NCBI GenBank assembly: GCA_965661545.1
Contig: CBFIEF010000003.1
Coordinates: 62,001-126,000 of the forward strand
Direction of reading: 5' to 3'
Length of the DNA: 64,000 nucleotides
Source of the DNA: UBA7985 sp965661545
GTDB taxonomy: Bacteria; Pseudomonadota; Alphaproteobacteria; UBA7985
Shown here one piece after another: positions 43,677-51,876 of the stretch. A program made the position numbers and the translations under genes. Below the pieces are notes generated by a model. The model was not told the origin of the DNA. It ran no database searches and worked only from the letters and a program-made list of their open reading frames with translations. How positions within the stretch are numbered: position 1 is the first letter of the stretch; each line of letters opens with the position of its first letter.

Positions 43677-46514
43677 ATGTCTTATTCCTATCCCCCGCAC
43701 CGCGGCTCAGACTCCCCTCGCAGAGGTCCCTTTCGTTCCCTTCGTCGCTGGATGCCTCAAGGCGTCATGCCCACGGGTACGGGCCTCATTGCCCGAAACC
43801 GGGTCGTTCGGCTGTTGGGACTGTTTCTTGCTGTTGTGGTCGTTCTGGTGACGCTGTCACTGCTGACGTTTAACGCTGCTGATCCTTCGTTGAACACAGC
43901 CACCACCCGCGCCGCCCAAAACTGGATTGGTGCGCCGGGCGCTTTTGTGGCGGATGTGCTGTTGCAGACATTTGGGGTCGCAGCCTATTTGGTTCCGCTG
44001 GTGCTCGCACACTGGGCATTTGTCTGCCTGTTTCAACTTCACCGGTCCGCCGTTACGCTCCGCGCGCTGATGGCAATTCCAGCTATATTGATGATCGCGG
44101 CGGTACTCTCTTCCCTGCCATTCCAGTCCGATTGGACCAAGCCAGCCAGCGCCGGTGGTGCAGGTGGATTGCTGGTGTTGGAGAATTTCCAGCGCTGGCT
44201 TTTTGTGCCGAAAGCGCTCAGCACGGTCTTATGTTTTGTCGGCGGCGCGATAGGTTTGATTTACGCGCTGGGGCTCGACGGCAGTCTTATGTCATCCTAC
44301 GGCAGAGGCCGGGAGACAGCATACCGTGATCATGAGCACGACTTTGACGCTGAGGGCCCTTCACCAGAGGCCCATCCAATTGCGGGAGAAGCTTGGTCTG
44401 ATCTGGATGATCCCTTCGATGACGGCGCGGGTCCGCGCTTCTACGACGAAGATGAAGAAGTGCAGGAGGTCTACTCCGACCCCAACACGGTCCGGGTCAA
44501 GCTGGCAGAAAATGACACCATCTATGTGCCAGATTCCGAGCGGGATGATTTCACCGTAGAAACCGCGCCACCTGCTGGATCGGTGAACCTGTACGGGGAA
44601 GATGAGCCCGAAGAAAGCGGTATGGACCACGCCGGACGTGCCTATGGACAGACGACCTACGGGGTTCGGCTGGACAGCGCCGAGACCGTTGCGCCAAGCT
44701 GGTCGTTCCTCAAGCCGCGCACGGATCCACGCCCCGATGTGGCTGACCCTTTCCTTGAGAACCTGGCGCCTGAGCCGGTGGATGATCATTTCGATGATCC
44801 AGTCGCCGCTGCCTTCGATGCGCAGGATGAACCCGACCCGGTCAGTACAGCGCCTTCCGTCCAACCACAGCCAAAACCAGCCCCGGCTGTTGCTGCAACC
44901 ACACCAAGCTCCACAGAGCGCCACGTCAACGCCGCGCTGAATGAGGCGCCAAAGCGTGTCACGCGCATTGGCGTGCAGCCCACCGGGCCGCAGCCCGCTT
45001 ATTCAGGCCCATTCCAAGCGCCATCGGTGGATCATTTAGTGTACCCCGATGAAGTCGTGCAAAAAGGCCTGTCACCCGAAGAATTGGCCCAGCGCATCGA
45101 ACAGCTGGAACAAGCTCTCGACGAGTTCAAAATCAAAGGGCACGTGGTTAACGCACGCCCCGGCCCCGTGGTCACACTGTTCGAATTCGCGCCAGCACCG
45201 GGTCAGCGAATCGCGCGAGTCGTCTCGCTGGCTGATGACATCAAGCGTGCCATGGCCGCCCACTCCACCCGTATTGCCGTGGTGCCGGGCACATCGGTAA
45301 TCGGCATCGAGCTACCAAACGAAGCACGGACGCCCGTGAACTTGCGTCAGATCATCGACAGCGACGCCTTTACGGATGCCAAGGCGCGTCTGCCACTTGC
45401 TTTAGGGATTGATATTGCCGGCAACCCGACGGTTGCTGACTTGGCCCGCGCGCCGCACCTGCTGATTGCCGGGACGACCGGCTCGGGTAAGTCGGTCTCG
45501 CTGAATGGCATGATCCTGTCCCTGCTCTACGCGCTGCCGCCTGAACGTCTGAAGCTGATCATGATTGATCCGAAGATGCTGGAACTGTCGCTCTATGATC
45601 GCATTCCGCACCTGCTCTCTCCGGTTGTCACCGACCCGCGCCGGGCCATTGTTGCGCTGAAGTGGGCCGTGCGGGAGATGGAAGACCGTTACGAGACCAT
45701 GATGAAGCTCGAAGTGCGCGGGATCCTCGATTACAACGAGCGCATCGATCAGGCCATCGCCGACGGCGAAGCCATCATCCAGCGCGTGCAGACCGGTTTC
45801 GACCCGGATTCCGGCCAACCAGAATACGAAGAGCGCGAATTGCCGCTCAAGCCCATGCCGTACATCGTCCTGATCGTCGATGAGTTGGCGGACTTGATGG
45901 AGCTGGCGAAGAAAGACATCGAATCCTCACTGCAGCGCCTGACCCAAATGGGCCGTGCGGCAGGCATCCACGTGATCACCGCAACTCAGCGGCCGTCAGT
46001 GGATGTGATCACCGGCACGATTAAGGCCAACATCCCGAGCCGCATCTCGCTCTACGTCCGGACCAAAATCGACTCCCGTACCATTCTTGATGAGCCGGGT
46101 GCCGAGCAACTCTTGCGCGTCGGAGACATGCTGTTCAGCTCAGAGGGGCGTCGTCCAACCCGCGTGCACTCAGCTTTTGTCAGCACCGAAGAAGTGCAGG
46201 CCGTGGTACAGCATCTGCGGAATCAGGGTGAGCCTGAGTTTGTCGATACCCTGACCAACGACAGCGGCGCCTTCATGGGCGATGAAGATCAGGCCGATAT
46301 GTTCGGTGGCGGTGAAGAAGAAGACGCCGACGGCGACCTGTATCAAAAGGCCGTCCAGATCGTCACAAACGACCAGCGGGCGAGCACATCCTACATCCAA
46401 CGCAAGTTGTCCATCGGCTACAACCGCGCCGCGCGGCTGATTGAGCGGATGGAAAACGAAGGGCTGGTTGGTCCCCCAGACAAAACCGGCAAGCGCGATA
46501 TCTATATCGACTAA
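43677..46514 (+). CDS. ftsK: DNA translocase FtsK
   Basis: The 945-residue protein has four or five N-terminal membrane helices (about 44-200). An acidic, proline-rich linker follows (about 220-440). The motor domain has Walker A GTTGSGKSVSL near residue 600 and YIVLIVDELADLMELAKKDI later. The C-terminal winged-helix gamma domain is at about 875-940 (RKLSIGYNRAARLIERMENE), ending KRDIYID. FtsK pumps chromosome ends to the septum during division and binds KOPS. Usual length is 800-1300. It stands alone between a PII gene and a convergent transporter. Confidence 0.98.
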   Translation: MSYSYPPHRGSDSPRRGPFRSLRRWMPQGVMPTGTGLIARNRVVRLLGLFLAVVVVLVTLSLLTFNAADPSLNTATTRAAQNWIGAPGAFVADVLLQTFGVAAYLVPLVLAHWAFVCLFQLHRSAVTLRALMAIPAILMIAAVLSSLPFQSDWTKPASAGGAGGLLVLENFQRWLFVPKALSTVLCFVGGAIGLIYALGLDGSLMSSYGRGRETAYRDHEHDFDAEGPSPEAHPIAGEAWSDLDDPFDDGAGPRFYDEDEEVQEVYSDPNTVRVKLAENDTIYVPDSERDDFTVETAPPAGSVNLYGEDEPEESGMDHAGRAYGQTTYGVRLDSAETVAPSWSFLKPRTDPRPDVADPFLENLAPEPVDDHFDDPVAAAFDAQDEPDPVSTAPSVQPQPKPAPAVAATTPSSTERHVNAALNEAPKRVTRIGVQPTGPQPAYSGPFQAPSVDHLVYPDEVVQKGLSPEELAQRIEQLEQALDEFKIKGHVVNARPGPVVTLFEFAPAPGQRIARVVSLADDIKRAMAAHSTRIAVVPGTSVIGIELPNEARTPVNLRQIIDSDAFTDAKARLPLALGIDIAGNPTVADLARAPHLLIAGTTGSGKSVSLNGMILSLLYALPPERLKLIMIDPKMLELSLYDRIPHLLSPVVTDPRRAIVALKWAVREMEDRYETMMKLEVRGILDYNERIDQAIADGEAIIQRVQTGFDPDSGQPEYEERELPLKPMPYIVLIVDELADLMELAKKDIESSLQRLTQMGRAAGIHVITATQRPSVDVITGTIKANIPSRISLYVRTKIDSRTILDEPGAEQLLRVGDMLFSSEGRRPTRVHSAFVSTEEVQAVVQHLRNQGEPEFVDTLTNDSGAFMGDEDQADMFGGGEEEDADGDLYQKAVQIVTNDQRASTSYIQRKLSIGYNRAARLIERMENEGLVGPPDKTGKRDIYID

Positions 46515-46524
46515 AGCCTGCGCC

Positions 46525-47457
46525 TCAGGTCTTGGGGAATGTTTTGGATTCAGCCACCAGTGCGCGCTTGCTGACTTGGGCTTCGCGGCGGGCGATGTAT
46601 ATGGCCGCCGCGGCGATGATCGCGCCACCAGCCAAGCTCGCCAATTGAGGCACAACGCCCAGAATGGTCAGCTCGAGCAGGGCGATAAACGGCAGACGCA
46701 GGTAGTCAAACGGCATCACCGCCGAAGCCTCCCCCTGCCGCGCTGCAAGCGTCAAAGCCCATTGCCCGGCGGTCGCGATAAAGCCTGCGAGAATCAGCAG
46801 GATCCAGATCTCCACGCTCAAATTCTGCCAAACCAGCATGGCGGGAGCAACGGTGTAGACCGTCATCCAAAAGCCTTGGAAGGTCACCATGCGGATGGTG
46901 CTTTCAGTCTTCACCAGGTCTTTGACCACCAGAAACGCCGTCGCCATAAGCACCGCTGCCAACAGGGGCAGGATCTGCGCCCAAACCAGCGCCTGACTCC
47001 ACGGTTGAGCAACAACCAGCACGCCCAAGAACCCCACCACCGTCGCCGCAATCCTGCGCATGCGGATGGTCTCACCCAGAAACAGCACCGCACCAATGGT
47101 CACAAAAAACGGCACCGTGAAGTTCAGCGCGACCGTCTCAGTCATGTTCAGTTGGCTAAACGCAAAGAACAGCATTGCCATCGCGCTCACCCCGACCGCT
47201 GAACGAAGCATGTGGCGCAGCGGGCGTTTGGTCGCGAGGACGGAACGCGGTCCAGCGATCAGGGCAAAGGGCAAAATTGCGATAAAGCCAAAGACGACGC
47301 GGGCGAACACAATCTGGAACGGTTCAACGCCCGCGTTGGATGCCTGCTTGACGAACAAGCTCATCACAGAAAAACAGATCACGGACACCACCATCCACAG
47401 GATGGCGCGGGCATTGTTGGGGATCGCGGGGGTTTGTGCAGCTTTGACCTTACTCAT
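46525..47457 (-). CDS. EamA family DMT transporter
   Basis: The protein has 310 residues from the ATG at 47457; an upstream frame start at 47538 lacks support. About ten hydrophobic helices form the usual two EamA halves. The first has VVSVICFSVMSLFVKQA near 20-36 and the second starts near 150 (LLAAVLMATAFLVVKDLVK). It probably exports metabolites or amino acids, but the substrate is unknown. It converges on ftsK with a 10-nt gap and is divergent from the SpoU gene 135 nt away. Confidence 0.9.
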   Translation of the reverse strand: MSKVKAAQTPAIPNNARAILWMVVSVICFSVMSLFVKQASNAGVEPFQIVFARVVFGFIAILPFALIAGPRSVLATKRPLRHMLRSAVGVSAMAMLFFAFSQLNMTETVALNFTVPFFVTIGAVLFLGETIRMRRIAATVVGFLGVLVVAQPWSQALVWAQILPLLAAVLMATAFLVVKDLVKTESTIRMVTFQGFWMTVYTVAPAMLVWQNLSVEIWILLILAGFIATAGQWALTLAARQGEASAVMPFDYLRLPFIALLELTILGVVPQLASLAGGAIIAAAAIYIARREAQVSKRALVAESKTFPKT

Positions 47458-47592
47458 AGATCCAAGTCTCACCCATGGCCTTCGCACCTGCACGGATTTT
47501 TTCAGCACTCCAGCGTTGACCGGGCCGCGTTTTGACATCTGGGCGGCTTAAGGCCATTGGTGGCTGAGGCTGAATTTGTACAAGGAATGGTT

Positions 47593-48141
47593 ATGCGAGG
47601 GTACTTTGCCGTAGGCGTGCTGGAAATTTCCAAATCCAGAAACATGGGTGCGCTCATGCGAACAGCGCACGCGTTTGGGGCGGCCTACACGTTTACCATT
47701 GGCTCCGAAGTGACGCGGCAAAAGGTTCGGCAAGCTGACACGTCTAACGCCGACCTGCACCTGCCCTATTTCGATTTTCCCTCCCTTAACGATATGGCGC
47801 GGCCTCGGGGGATGCAGCTTGTCGGGGTGGAGTTGACCGATGATGCGGTTGAATTGCCATCATTTAACCACCCTTCGCGCGCGGCCTATATCATGGGGCC
47901 AGAGAAAGGCTCCCTGACGCCAGACATCCTCGAACACTGTGATCACATCATAAAAATTCCCACAAAGTTCTGCGTGAACGTCGCGCTGGCGGGTGGAATC
48001 GTTCTCTATGATCGGCACTTGCAGCATGGGCAGTACCAGGCCAAACCCGTTCGTCCCGGTGGACCAACAGAAGCAAAGTCCGGTCATTTCCACGGCGGAA
48101 GATTCTCGCGCGCCGGACGGACGAACTGGCGCGCAAATTAG
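47593..48141 (+). CDS. TrmH/SpoU-type RNA methyltransferase
   Basis: The protein has 182 residues from the ATG at 47593, with AAGGA 6 nt upstream; a nearby ATG at 47587 is too close to it. The SPOUT fold shows in VGVLEISKSRNMGALMRTAH (N-terminal, with the conserved Asn-Met-Gly motif) and in the knot motifs YIMGPEKGSLTPDILEH and KIPTKFCVNVALAGGIVLYD. Relatives methylate ribose 2'-OH of tRNA or rRNA. The C-terminal tail rich in Gly, His and Arg is longer than the minimal domain. The RNA target is not known. Confidence 0.92.
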   Translation: MRGYFAVGVLEISKSRNMGALMRTAHAFGAAYTFTIGSEVTRQKVRQADTSNADLHLPYFDFPSLNDMARPRGMQLVGVELTDDAVELPSFNHPSRAAYIMGPEKGSLTPDILEHCDHIIKIPTKFCVNVALAGGIVLYDRHLQHGQYQAKPVRPGGPTEAKSGHFHGGRFSRAGRTNWRAN

Positions 48142-48176
48142 CGCGCCAGCTGCCGTTTCAACGCTTTAAGCGCAGC

Positions 48177-48509
48177 TTACGAGCGGCTGTCGTAAACCAA
48201 GCTTGGTAGCGCTGGCGGTGGAGCCGAGGCATCGAGGCCGTGTACATCCAACGCAAAGGCCGCGAAGTCTTCATCCATCGACTGCATGATTTGCGCCCAG
48301 CCTGCCGCTGGATCATCGCCTTCGTAGGTCAGGATCACAAAGTCGCCGTGGGGTGTTTCCTGCAAGAAGGTCCGCTCATGCAGACCGGCATTTTCGCGGA
48401 TAACGTCAAAGTCTGCTTTGGCGGGCTGCTGATTGATGCCGTTAATCATCTCAAGCCACTTTTCTTTCTTACCGGGCAGGATGGGCATAACCATCGCAAG
48501 TGCTGCCAT
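48177..48509 (-). CDS. Small uncharacterised protein, possibly ABM/DUF6176-like
   Basis: The 110-residue protein is not confidently assigned. The opening AALAMVMPILPGKKEKWLEM and DVIRENAGLHERTFLQETP with HGDFVILTYEGDDPAAGWAQ resemble small dimeric alpha-beta barrel (ABM, DUF6176-type) proteins. There is no signal peptide. It is divergent from the NTF2-like gene across an AT-rich gap. Such small barrels can be monooxygenases or stress proteins; a function is not proposed. Confidence 0.75.
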   Translation of the reverse strand: MAALAMVMPILPGKKEKWLEMINGINQQPAKADFDVIRENAGLHERTFLQETPHGDFVILTYEGDDPAAGWAQIMQSMDEDFAAFALDVHGLDASAPPPALPSLVYDSRS

Positions 48510-48831
48510 TTTATTACTCCAATCTAAAAATGGTAATATTTTTTCATATCGAGGTAATGGAAATAAAACCTACACCGTACTCTTTGTTTCGCCAGCAATT
48601 CCATCAAATCGAAATCCTACCGTGAAATAACGAATGAATATGTCAACACGGCTTGCCCGTAGTTTGTGCAATTTGGTGCGTTTTATATTTGAATTCTTTA
48701 CATGTGCTTCGTTCAATGGCTTCATTTCGACTGACAGCGATGATTCTCACTGCCTTTCTGTCATGAAATCGCAATGAATATTTGGCTCGCTGGAACTGAA
48801 ATCAAAAACTTACGAGTTACGGAGTATGCCC
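48510..48831. promoter_or_regulatory. AT-rich divergent intergenic region, no gene seen
   Basis: The 322-nt gap is clearly lower in GC than its surroundings. It separates the small ABM-like gene (minus) and the NTF2-like gene (plus) and must hold both promoters. No open frame or RNA gene was recognised. The sequence drop in GC together with the small single genes around it marks this patch as different from the dense housekeeping blocks. Confidence 0.5.
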
Positions 48832-49161
48832 ATGTCTATGTATGAAAAAATGATGAAGACGACCGACGACCGCGATGTTGATGGCTACATGGCGCTGTTG
48901 CACGACGATTACGTCTTTGTCCGTCACCAGAGCGGTACTGAGGTCTCCAAGGCAGATTGGGGCCCAGCGATGGCCGAGATGATGGCAAGCGACAAGCTTG
49001 AGTTTTTCAACAATCGCTGCATCTACGAAAACGATGACGTCGTTGTTTCGCATCAGGTCATGGGCTTTCCTGATGGCACCAAAGAGGCTGTGCTGATCGT
49101 CAACACCATTCAGGATGGCCTGATCATCCGGACCGAAACCGGCGCCACGCTTCTCAAGTAA
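48832..49161 (+). CDS. NTF2-like / SnoaL-like fold protein
   Basis: The protein has 109 residues from the ATG at 48832, with GGAG 7 nt upstream; an ATG at 48826 is too close to it. The pattern YMALLHDDYVFVRHQSGTEV near residues 17-36, followed by NNRCIYENDDVVVSHQVMGF and a C-terminal strand pair, matches the NTF2-like alpha+beta cone fold. Family members include small enzymes and binding proteins, with no single function. It lies 39 nt upstream of another small single-domain gene in the same direction. Confidence 0.75.
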   Translation: MSMYEKMMKTTDDRDVDGYMALLHDDYVFVRHQSGTEVSKADWGPAMAEMMASDKLEFFNNRCIYENDDVVVSHQVMGFPDGTKEAVLIVNTIQDGLIIRTETGATLLK

Positions 49162-49200
49162 GCACGGCAGAGGAAATCCGTATTAGGAAGGAGTATCACC

Positions 49201-49485
49201 ATGAAAATGTTGGTTACCGTAACGATCACCAAGGGCTTTGCCCGCTGGGTCGAAATGACCAAATCCCTGACGCCAATGGCTGAAGAAAATGGGATGCGGA
49301 TGATTTGGGCTGGGACTAACCCAGATGAAACTCAGGTCTACGTGGTCATGGAACTTCAGAATGCGGAGCAGATGAAGACGTTTGGCGAGCGTGAAGACGT
49401 GGTCAAAGCGCGCGCAGAAGCTGGCGCAATTGTTGAGTCTACAACCGTAATCTCGCCCATTGGCCAAGACTACATTCCCGCCTAA
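49201..49485 (+). CDS. Small uncharacterised protein, DUF3764-like
   Basis: The 94-residue protein was not firmly recognised. MLVTVTITKGFARWVEMTKS, then NPDETQVYVVMELQNAEQMK and the end ESTTVISPI resemble the DUF3764-type ferredoxin-like fold of small alpha-beta barrels. A good ribosome-binding site (AGGAAGGAG) precedes the ATG. It is 39 nt downstream of the NTF2-like gene, so both may be cotranscribed. No function can be proposed. Confidence 0.75.
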   Translation: MKMLVTVTITKGFARWVEMTKSLTPMAEENGMRMIWAGTNPDETQVYVVMELQNAEQMKTFGEREDVVKARAEAGAIVESTTVISPIGQDYIPA

Positions 49486-49521
49486 AGTTTCGTCTTTAGG
49501 CCTGCTAGGAGCCATCGCGCT

Positions 49522-49662
49522 GTGACTGTCATGTTCATGTATCTTCTAGGCCCCTTGTTCGCACTGGGGCTGATTTCATGGGTGAACCGGGCACAAATCC
49601 GCGCGTGGCTCCAACGGCGGGGTATGAGAAACGATCAACAAAGCGGCGACGACAAGTCCTAA
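49522..49662 (+). CDS. 46-residue single-pass membrane protein
   Basis: This short frame starts at the GTG 49522 with AGGAG 10 nt upstream; an ATG at 49531 is a later alternative. The product has a hydrophobic helix at about 4-20 (MFMYLLGPLFALGLISW), followed by a basic stretch (NRAQIRAWLQRRGMR) and a polar tail ending DDKS. This is the inner-membrane small protein pattern with positive residues on the cytoplasmic side. It lies 36 nt after the DUF3764-like gene in the same direction and 14 nt before the convergent META-domain gene. No homologue is recalled. Confidence 0.6.
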   Translation: MTVMFMYLLGPLFALGLISWVNRAQIRAWLQRRGMRNDQQSGDDKS

Positions 49663-49676
49663 GTCACCAAGGCCGT

Positions 49677-50198
49677 CTATTCACCGCGCTCTCTCTCACG
49701 CGCAAAATCCAGCTCATCTTGCATAGCCTTCATATCGATGTAAGCGGCAATGAGCCGGTCTTCGCCATCAAACAAACGCAGCTCCACCGGGCCACGGTCA
49801 AATCGAGCGATGCGCTCGAACCGGACAACGGGCGGATATTCACCCCAACACATAATCCGTGTGGTCATCATCAACGGCGGGTCCAAGGCCACCGCTGTCC
49901 CTACAGCCGTGCCAAAACGACCAAAATAGCTATTACAGGCCGCAAGCGTGTGAATGTCGCCGGTTGCGTCAACAGTCATGGTAATGGGCTCGTTCTGTCC
50001 GCCGCCTGACCATAGCGGTGCGCCATCTTCGTCAAAGACCGTCTTAAGCCACCACTCCCCAACTAGGGCGTGCATAGAGGTCGATGGGTCTGCATGGTCT
50101 GGCGCGGTTGTTTCTGTGTGAGCGGTGACGCTGGGAACGACCGTCAGAAAGCAGAGGGCTAACCAACCGGCACTCATCGTTTGAAACACTGAAATCAT
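49677..50198 (-). CDS. Secreted META-domain (HslJ-like) protein
   Basis: The 173-residue protein has a signal peptide at about 1-26 (TVVPSVTAHTE). The META domain follows from LVGEWWLKTVFD near residue 46, with the hallmark LAACNSYFGRF near residues 84-94 and TTRIMCWGEYPP later. Such proteins are periplasmic or surface-associated. HslJ is linked with novobiocin resistance in E. coli, but the function in other bacteria is unknown. It converges on the small membrane protein gene. Confidence 0.88.
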   Translation of the reverse strand: MISVFQTMSAGWLALCFLTVVPSVTAHTETTAPDHADPSTSMHALVGEWWLKTVFDEDGAPLWSGGGQNEPITMTVDATGDIHTLAACNSYFGRFGTAVGTAVALDPPLMMTTRIMCWGEYPPVVRFERIARFDRGPVELRLFDGEDRLIAAYIDMKAMQDELDFARERERGE

Positions 50199-50708
50199 CG
50201 TCAGCCGTCCTTTTCCTCACTCGCTCCAGACTTGGGTCTCCAGATTGGAAATGTCTACGCCTTGAGCAAAACTGACACCGTTTTGTCTGATGCTTGGCCG
50301 CAGCGGTTGCTTCGCAGCCTTTGTACGCGTTCTCCATACCAACCTATCGCCACTCCATTGTCCATGCAGGCAAGGAACAGCATTACAGCCAGACGATTGT
50401 CCCGACATTTGCGATTTTGGAGACCGACATCACTCAATCGATAGTGGCAGCGCTGTGAGAGCGAAAATAATGGAATGATGGGATGCCAAAACACCGCATT
50501 TAGGGTGCTGGGCGCGCTATTCGATGCCGATGAACTTCTAGACATCTCTTGAAAAAATTCGCGGGCAGGTAACAGAAGTGTTCCGAACAAGCCTGTATTT
50601 CTACAGCAGTTCGCACCCGAACGTGTACCGGGACGCGGATCAATCGCGTCTCGCAAGAACCTAAGTCATTTATTCGGCTGGCTTCGTTTACTTCGACAAA
50701 GAAGTAAA
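50199..50708. other. 510-nt stretch without a recognised gene
   Basis: The gap between the META gene and tRNA-Gly holds several short open frames on both strands that overlap each other, such as 50217-50408 and 50255-50656 (minus) and 50232-50444 (plus). None matches a recalled family or has a clear start site. The sequence may be decayed coding DNA. A perfect 8-bp hairpin (50687-50694 with 50701-50708) directly adjoins the 3' end of the tRNA gene. Confidence 0.5.
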
Positions 50709-50783
50709 TGGAGCGGGTGATGAGATTCGAACTCACGACACCTAGCATGGCAAGCTAGTGCTCTACCCCTGAGCTACACCCGC
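50709..50783 (-). tRNA. tRNA-Gly (anticodon GCC), CCA encoded
   Basis: The minus strand folds as a full cloverleaf. The acceptor 5' strand GCGGGTG pairs with CACCCGC. The D-arm is GCTCAGGGGTAGAGC. The anticodon stem CTAGC/GCTAG encloses TTGCCAT, giving the anticodon GCC. The T-arm GTGAGTTCGAATCTCAT contains the invariant TTCGA. The discriminator T and an encoded CCA occupy 50709-50712. It is a single tRNA gene with no neighbours in an rRNA operon. Confidence 0.97.
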
Positions 50784-51051
50784 GCCGGGGATGGAGCGGT
50801 GTTTATCCCCCTGCCCCACATAGATCAAGCGCTTATTTTCGATTTTGCTCTCTGGCGTTCAGCACGGGCTTTGCTGGGTTGCGAACGTCGCGCAACTCGT
50901 GCTGAGTTTGCTGTATTCTTGGCGCTCTAAAGGTCCAACGCCAACCGGCTGTTAGGACCACGCGCTGAGATCCGAACCGCTAAAATCCTCCATTATGGCG
51001 ACGGCACAACGCGCGGTTCGACTCGTGGCATGGAGCCAGCCGCCAGTCCCT
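50784..51051. other. 268-nt stretch without a recognised gene
   Basis: Between tRNA-Gly and rapZ no ORF is convincing. An inverted repeat (50859-50866 with 50898-50905) encloses a second one (50878-50883 with 50891-50896), so a nested stem-loop could form in RNA. No T-run follows on either side. The tRNA promoter must lie within about the first 60 nt on its upstream side. Confidence 0.45.
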
Positions 51052-51876
51052 TCAGTAGCGGCCAGTGTCCCGATGAACGATGCTGACGCTATAACCTTGT
51101 GCGCTCAACCACTGAGCGGCTTGTTCCGCAAAGAACACCGAGCGATGCTTGCCGCCCGTACAGCCAAAAGCGACCGTAAAATAGGCCTTGCCCTCCTGTT
51201 GCTGCCGCGCCGCTGTCACGCTCAGCAGGCCGCGCAAATGGGTAACGTAAGCCTCGAACTCTTCGTCCGCGCGAATGTAGTCAGCCACAGACTGATCTTT
51301 GCCCGTACGAGGCCTCAGGTCGAGGTCATAGTGTGGATTTCGCAGCCACCGCACGTCGAACACCATATCAGCGTCCAACGGCAAACCTGAGCGGTAGGAG
51401 AAGGACTGTGTCCGGATCTGCAAATGCTCGGTCTTGGGACCAGCCAGCGCCGAAATTGCTGACCGTAGATCCGTAAGCTTCACACCTGTTGTGTCCATCA
51501 CCTCATCAGCTCTGGCTCGACGGGACATAGAAGCCGCCTGCTCAGCCTCCAGAGCGTCTAGCAGCCCCTCTCCTCGATCAAACGGGTGTATGCGGCGGGA
51601 TTCGTTGTAACGGCGCCTCAGCGTCTCAGGATCAGCACTCAGGAATATGTGGTGAACGCTGACACCGTCGGGCCACGCTGGCAAATCGGGGTCTGTGCCC
51701 TGCTCCAGTGGCCAACCCAAAGCAATGTCTTCCGCCTCACTTTGCTCCACGAAGGCCGGCCATAGCGCAACGGGAACCGCATCGCTGGCCACGAAGCCCA
51801 TGTCGGACAGCACGGCCAATGCTGTGGTCCGTCCAGCGCCTGAAAGGCTGGAGATGATGAAAACGCGCTTGGTCAT
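51052..51876 (-). CDS. rapZ: RNase adapter / nucleotide-binding protein RapZ
   Basis: The 274-residue protein starts with the P-loop SLSGAGRTTAL at 10-20; Arg in place of the usual Lys is also seen in other alphaproteobacterial members. The C-terminal domain has FDVRWLRNPHYDLDLRPRTG and VAFGCTGGKHRSVFFAEQAA, the RapZ phosphate-binding region. In E. coli RapZ controls the glmS-regulating small RNAs; in other bacteria its role is less clear. Its ATG overlaps the chvG stop in TGATG. In many relatives hprK lies between chvG and rapZ; it is missing here. Confidence 0.95.
   Translation of the reverse strand: MTKRVFIISSLSGAGRTTALAVLSDMGFVASDAVPVALWPAFVEQSEAEDIALGWPLEQGTDPDLPAWPDGVSVHHIFLSADPETLRRRYNESRRIHPFDRGEGLLDALEAEQAASMSRRARADEVMDTTGVKLTDLRSAISALAGPKTEHLQIRTQSFSYRSGLPLDADMVFDVRWLRNPHYDLDLRPRTGKDQSVADYIRADEEFEAYVTHLRGLLSVTAARQQQEGKAYFTVAFGCTGGKHRSVFFAEQAAQWLSAQGYSVSIVHRDTGRY

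Noticed and set aside
50217..50656. Hypothetical genes in the gap before tRNA-Gly
   Set aside because: Overlapping short frames on both strands with no ribosome-binding site or family match.
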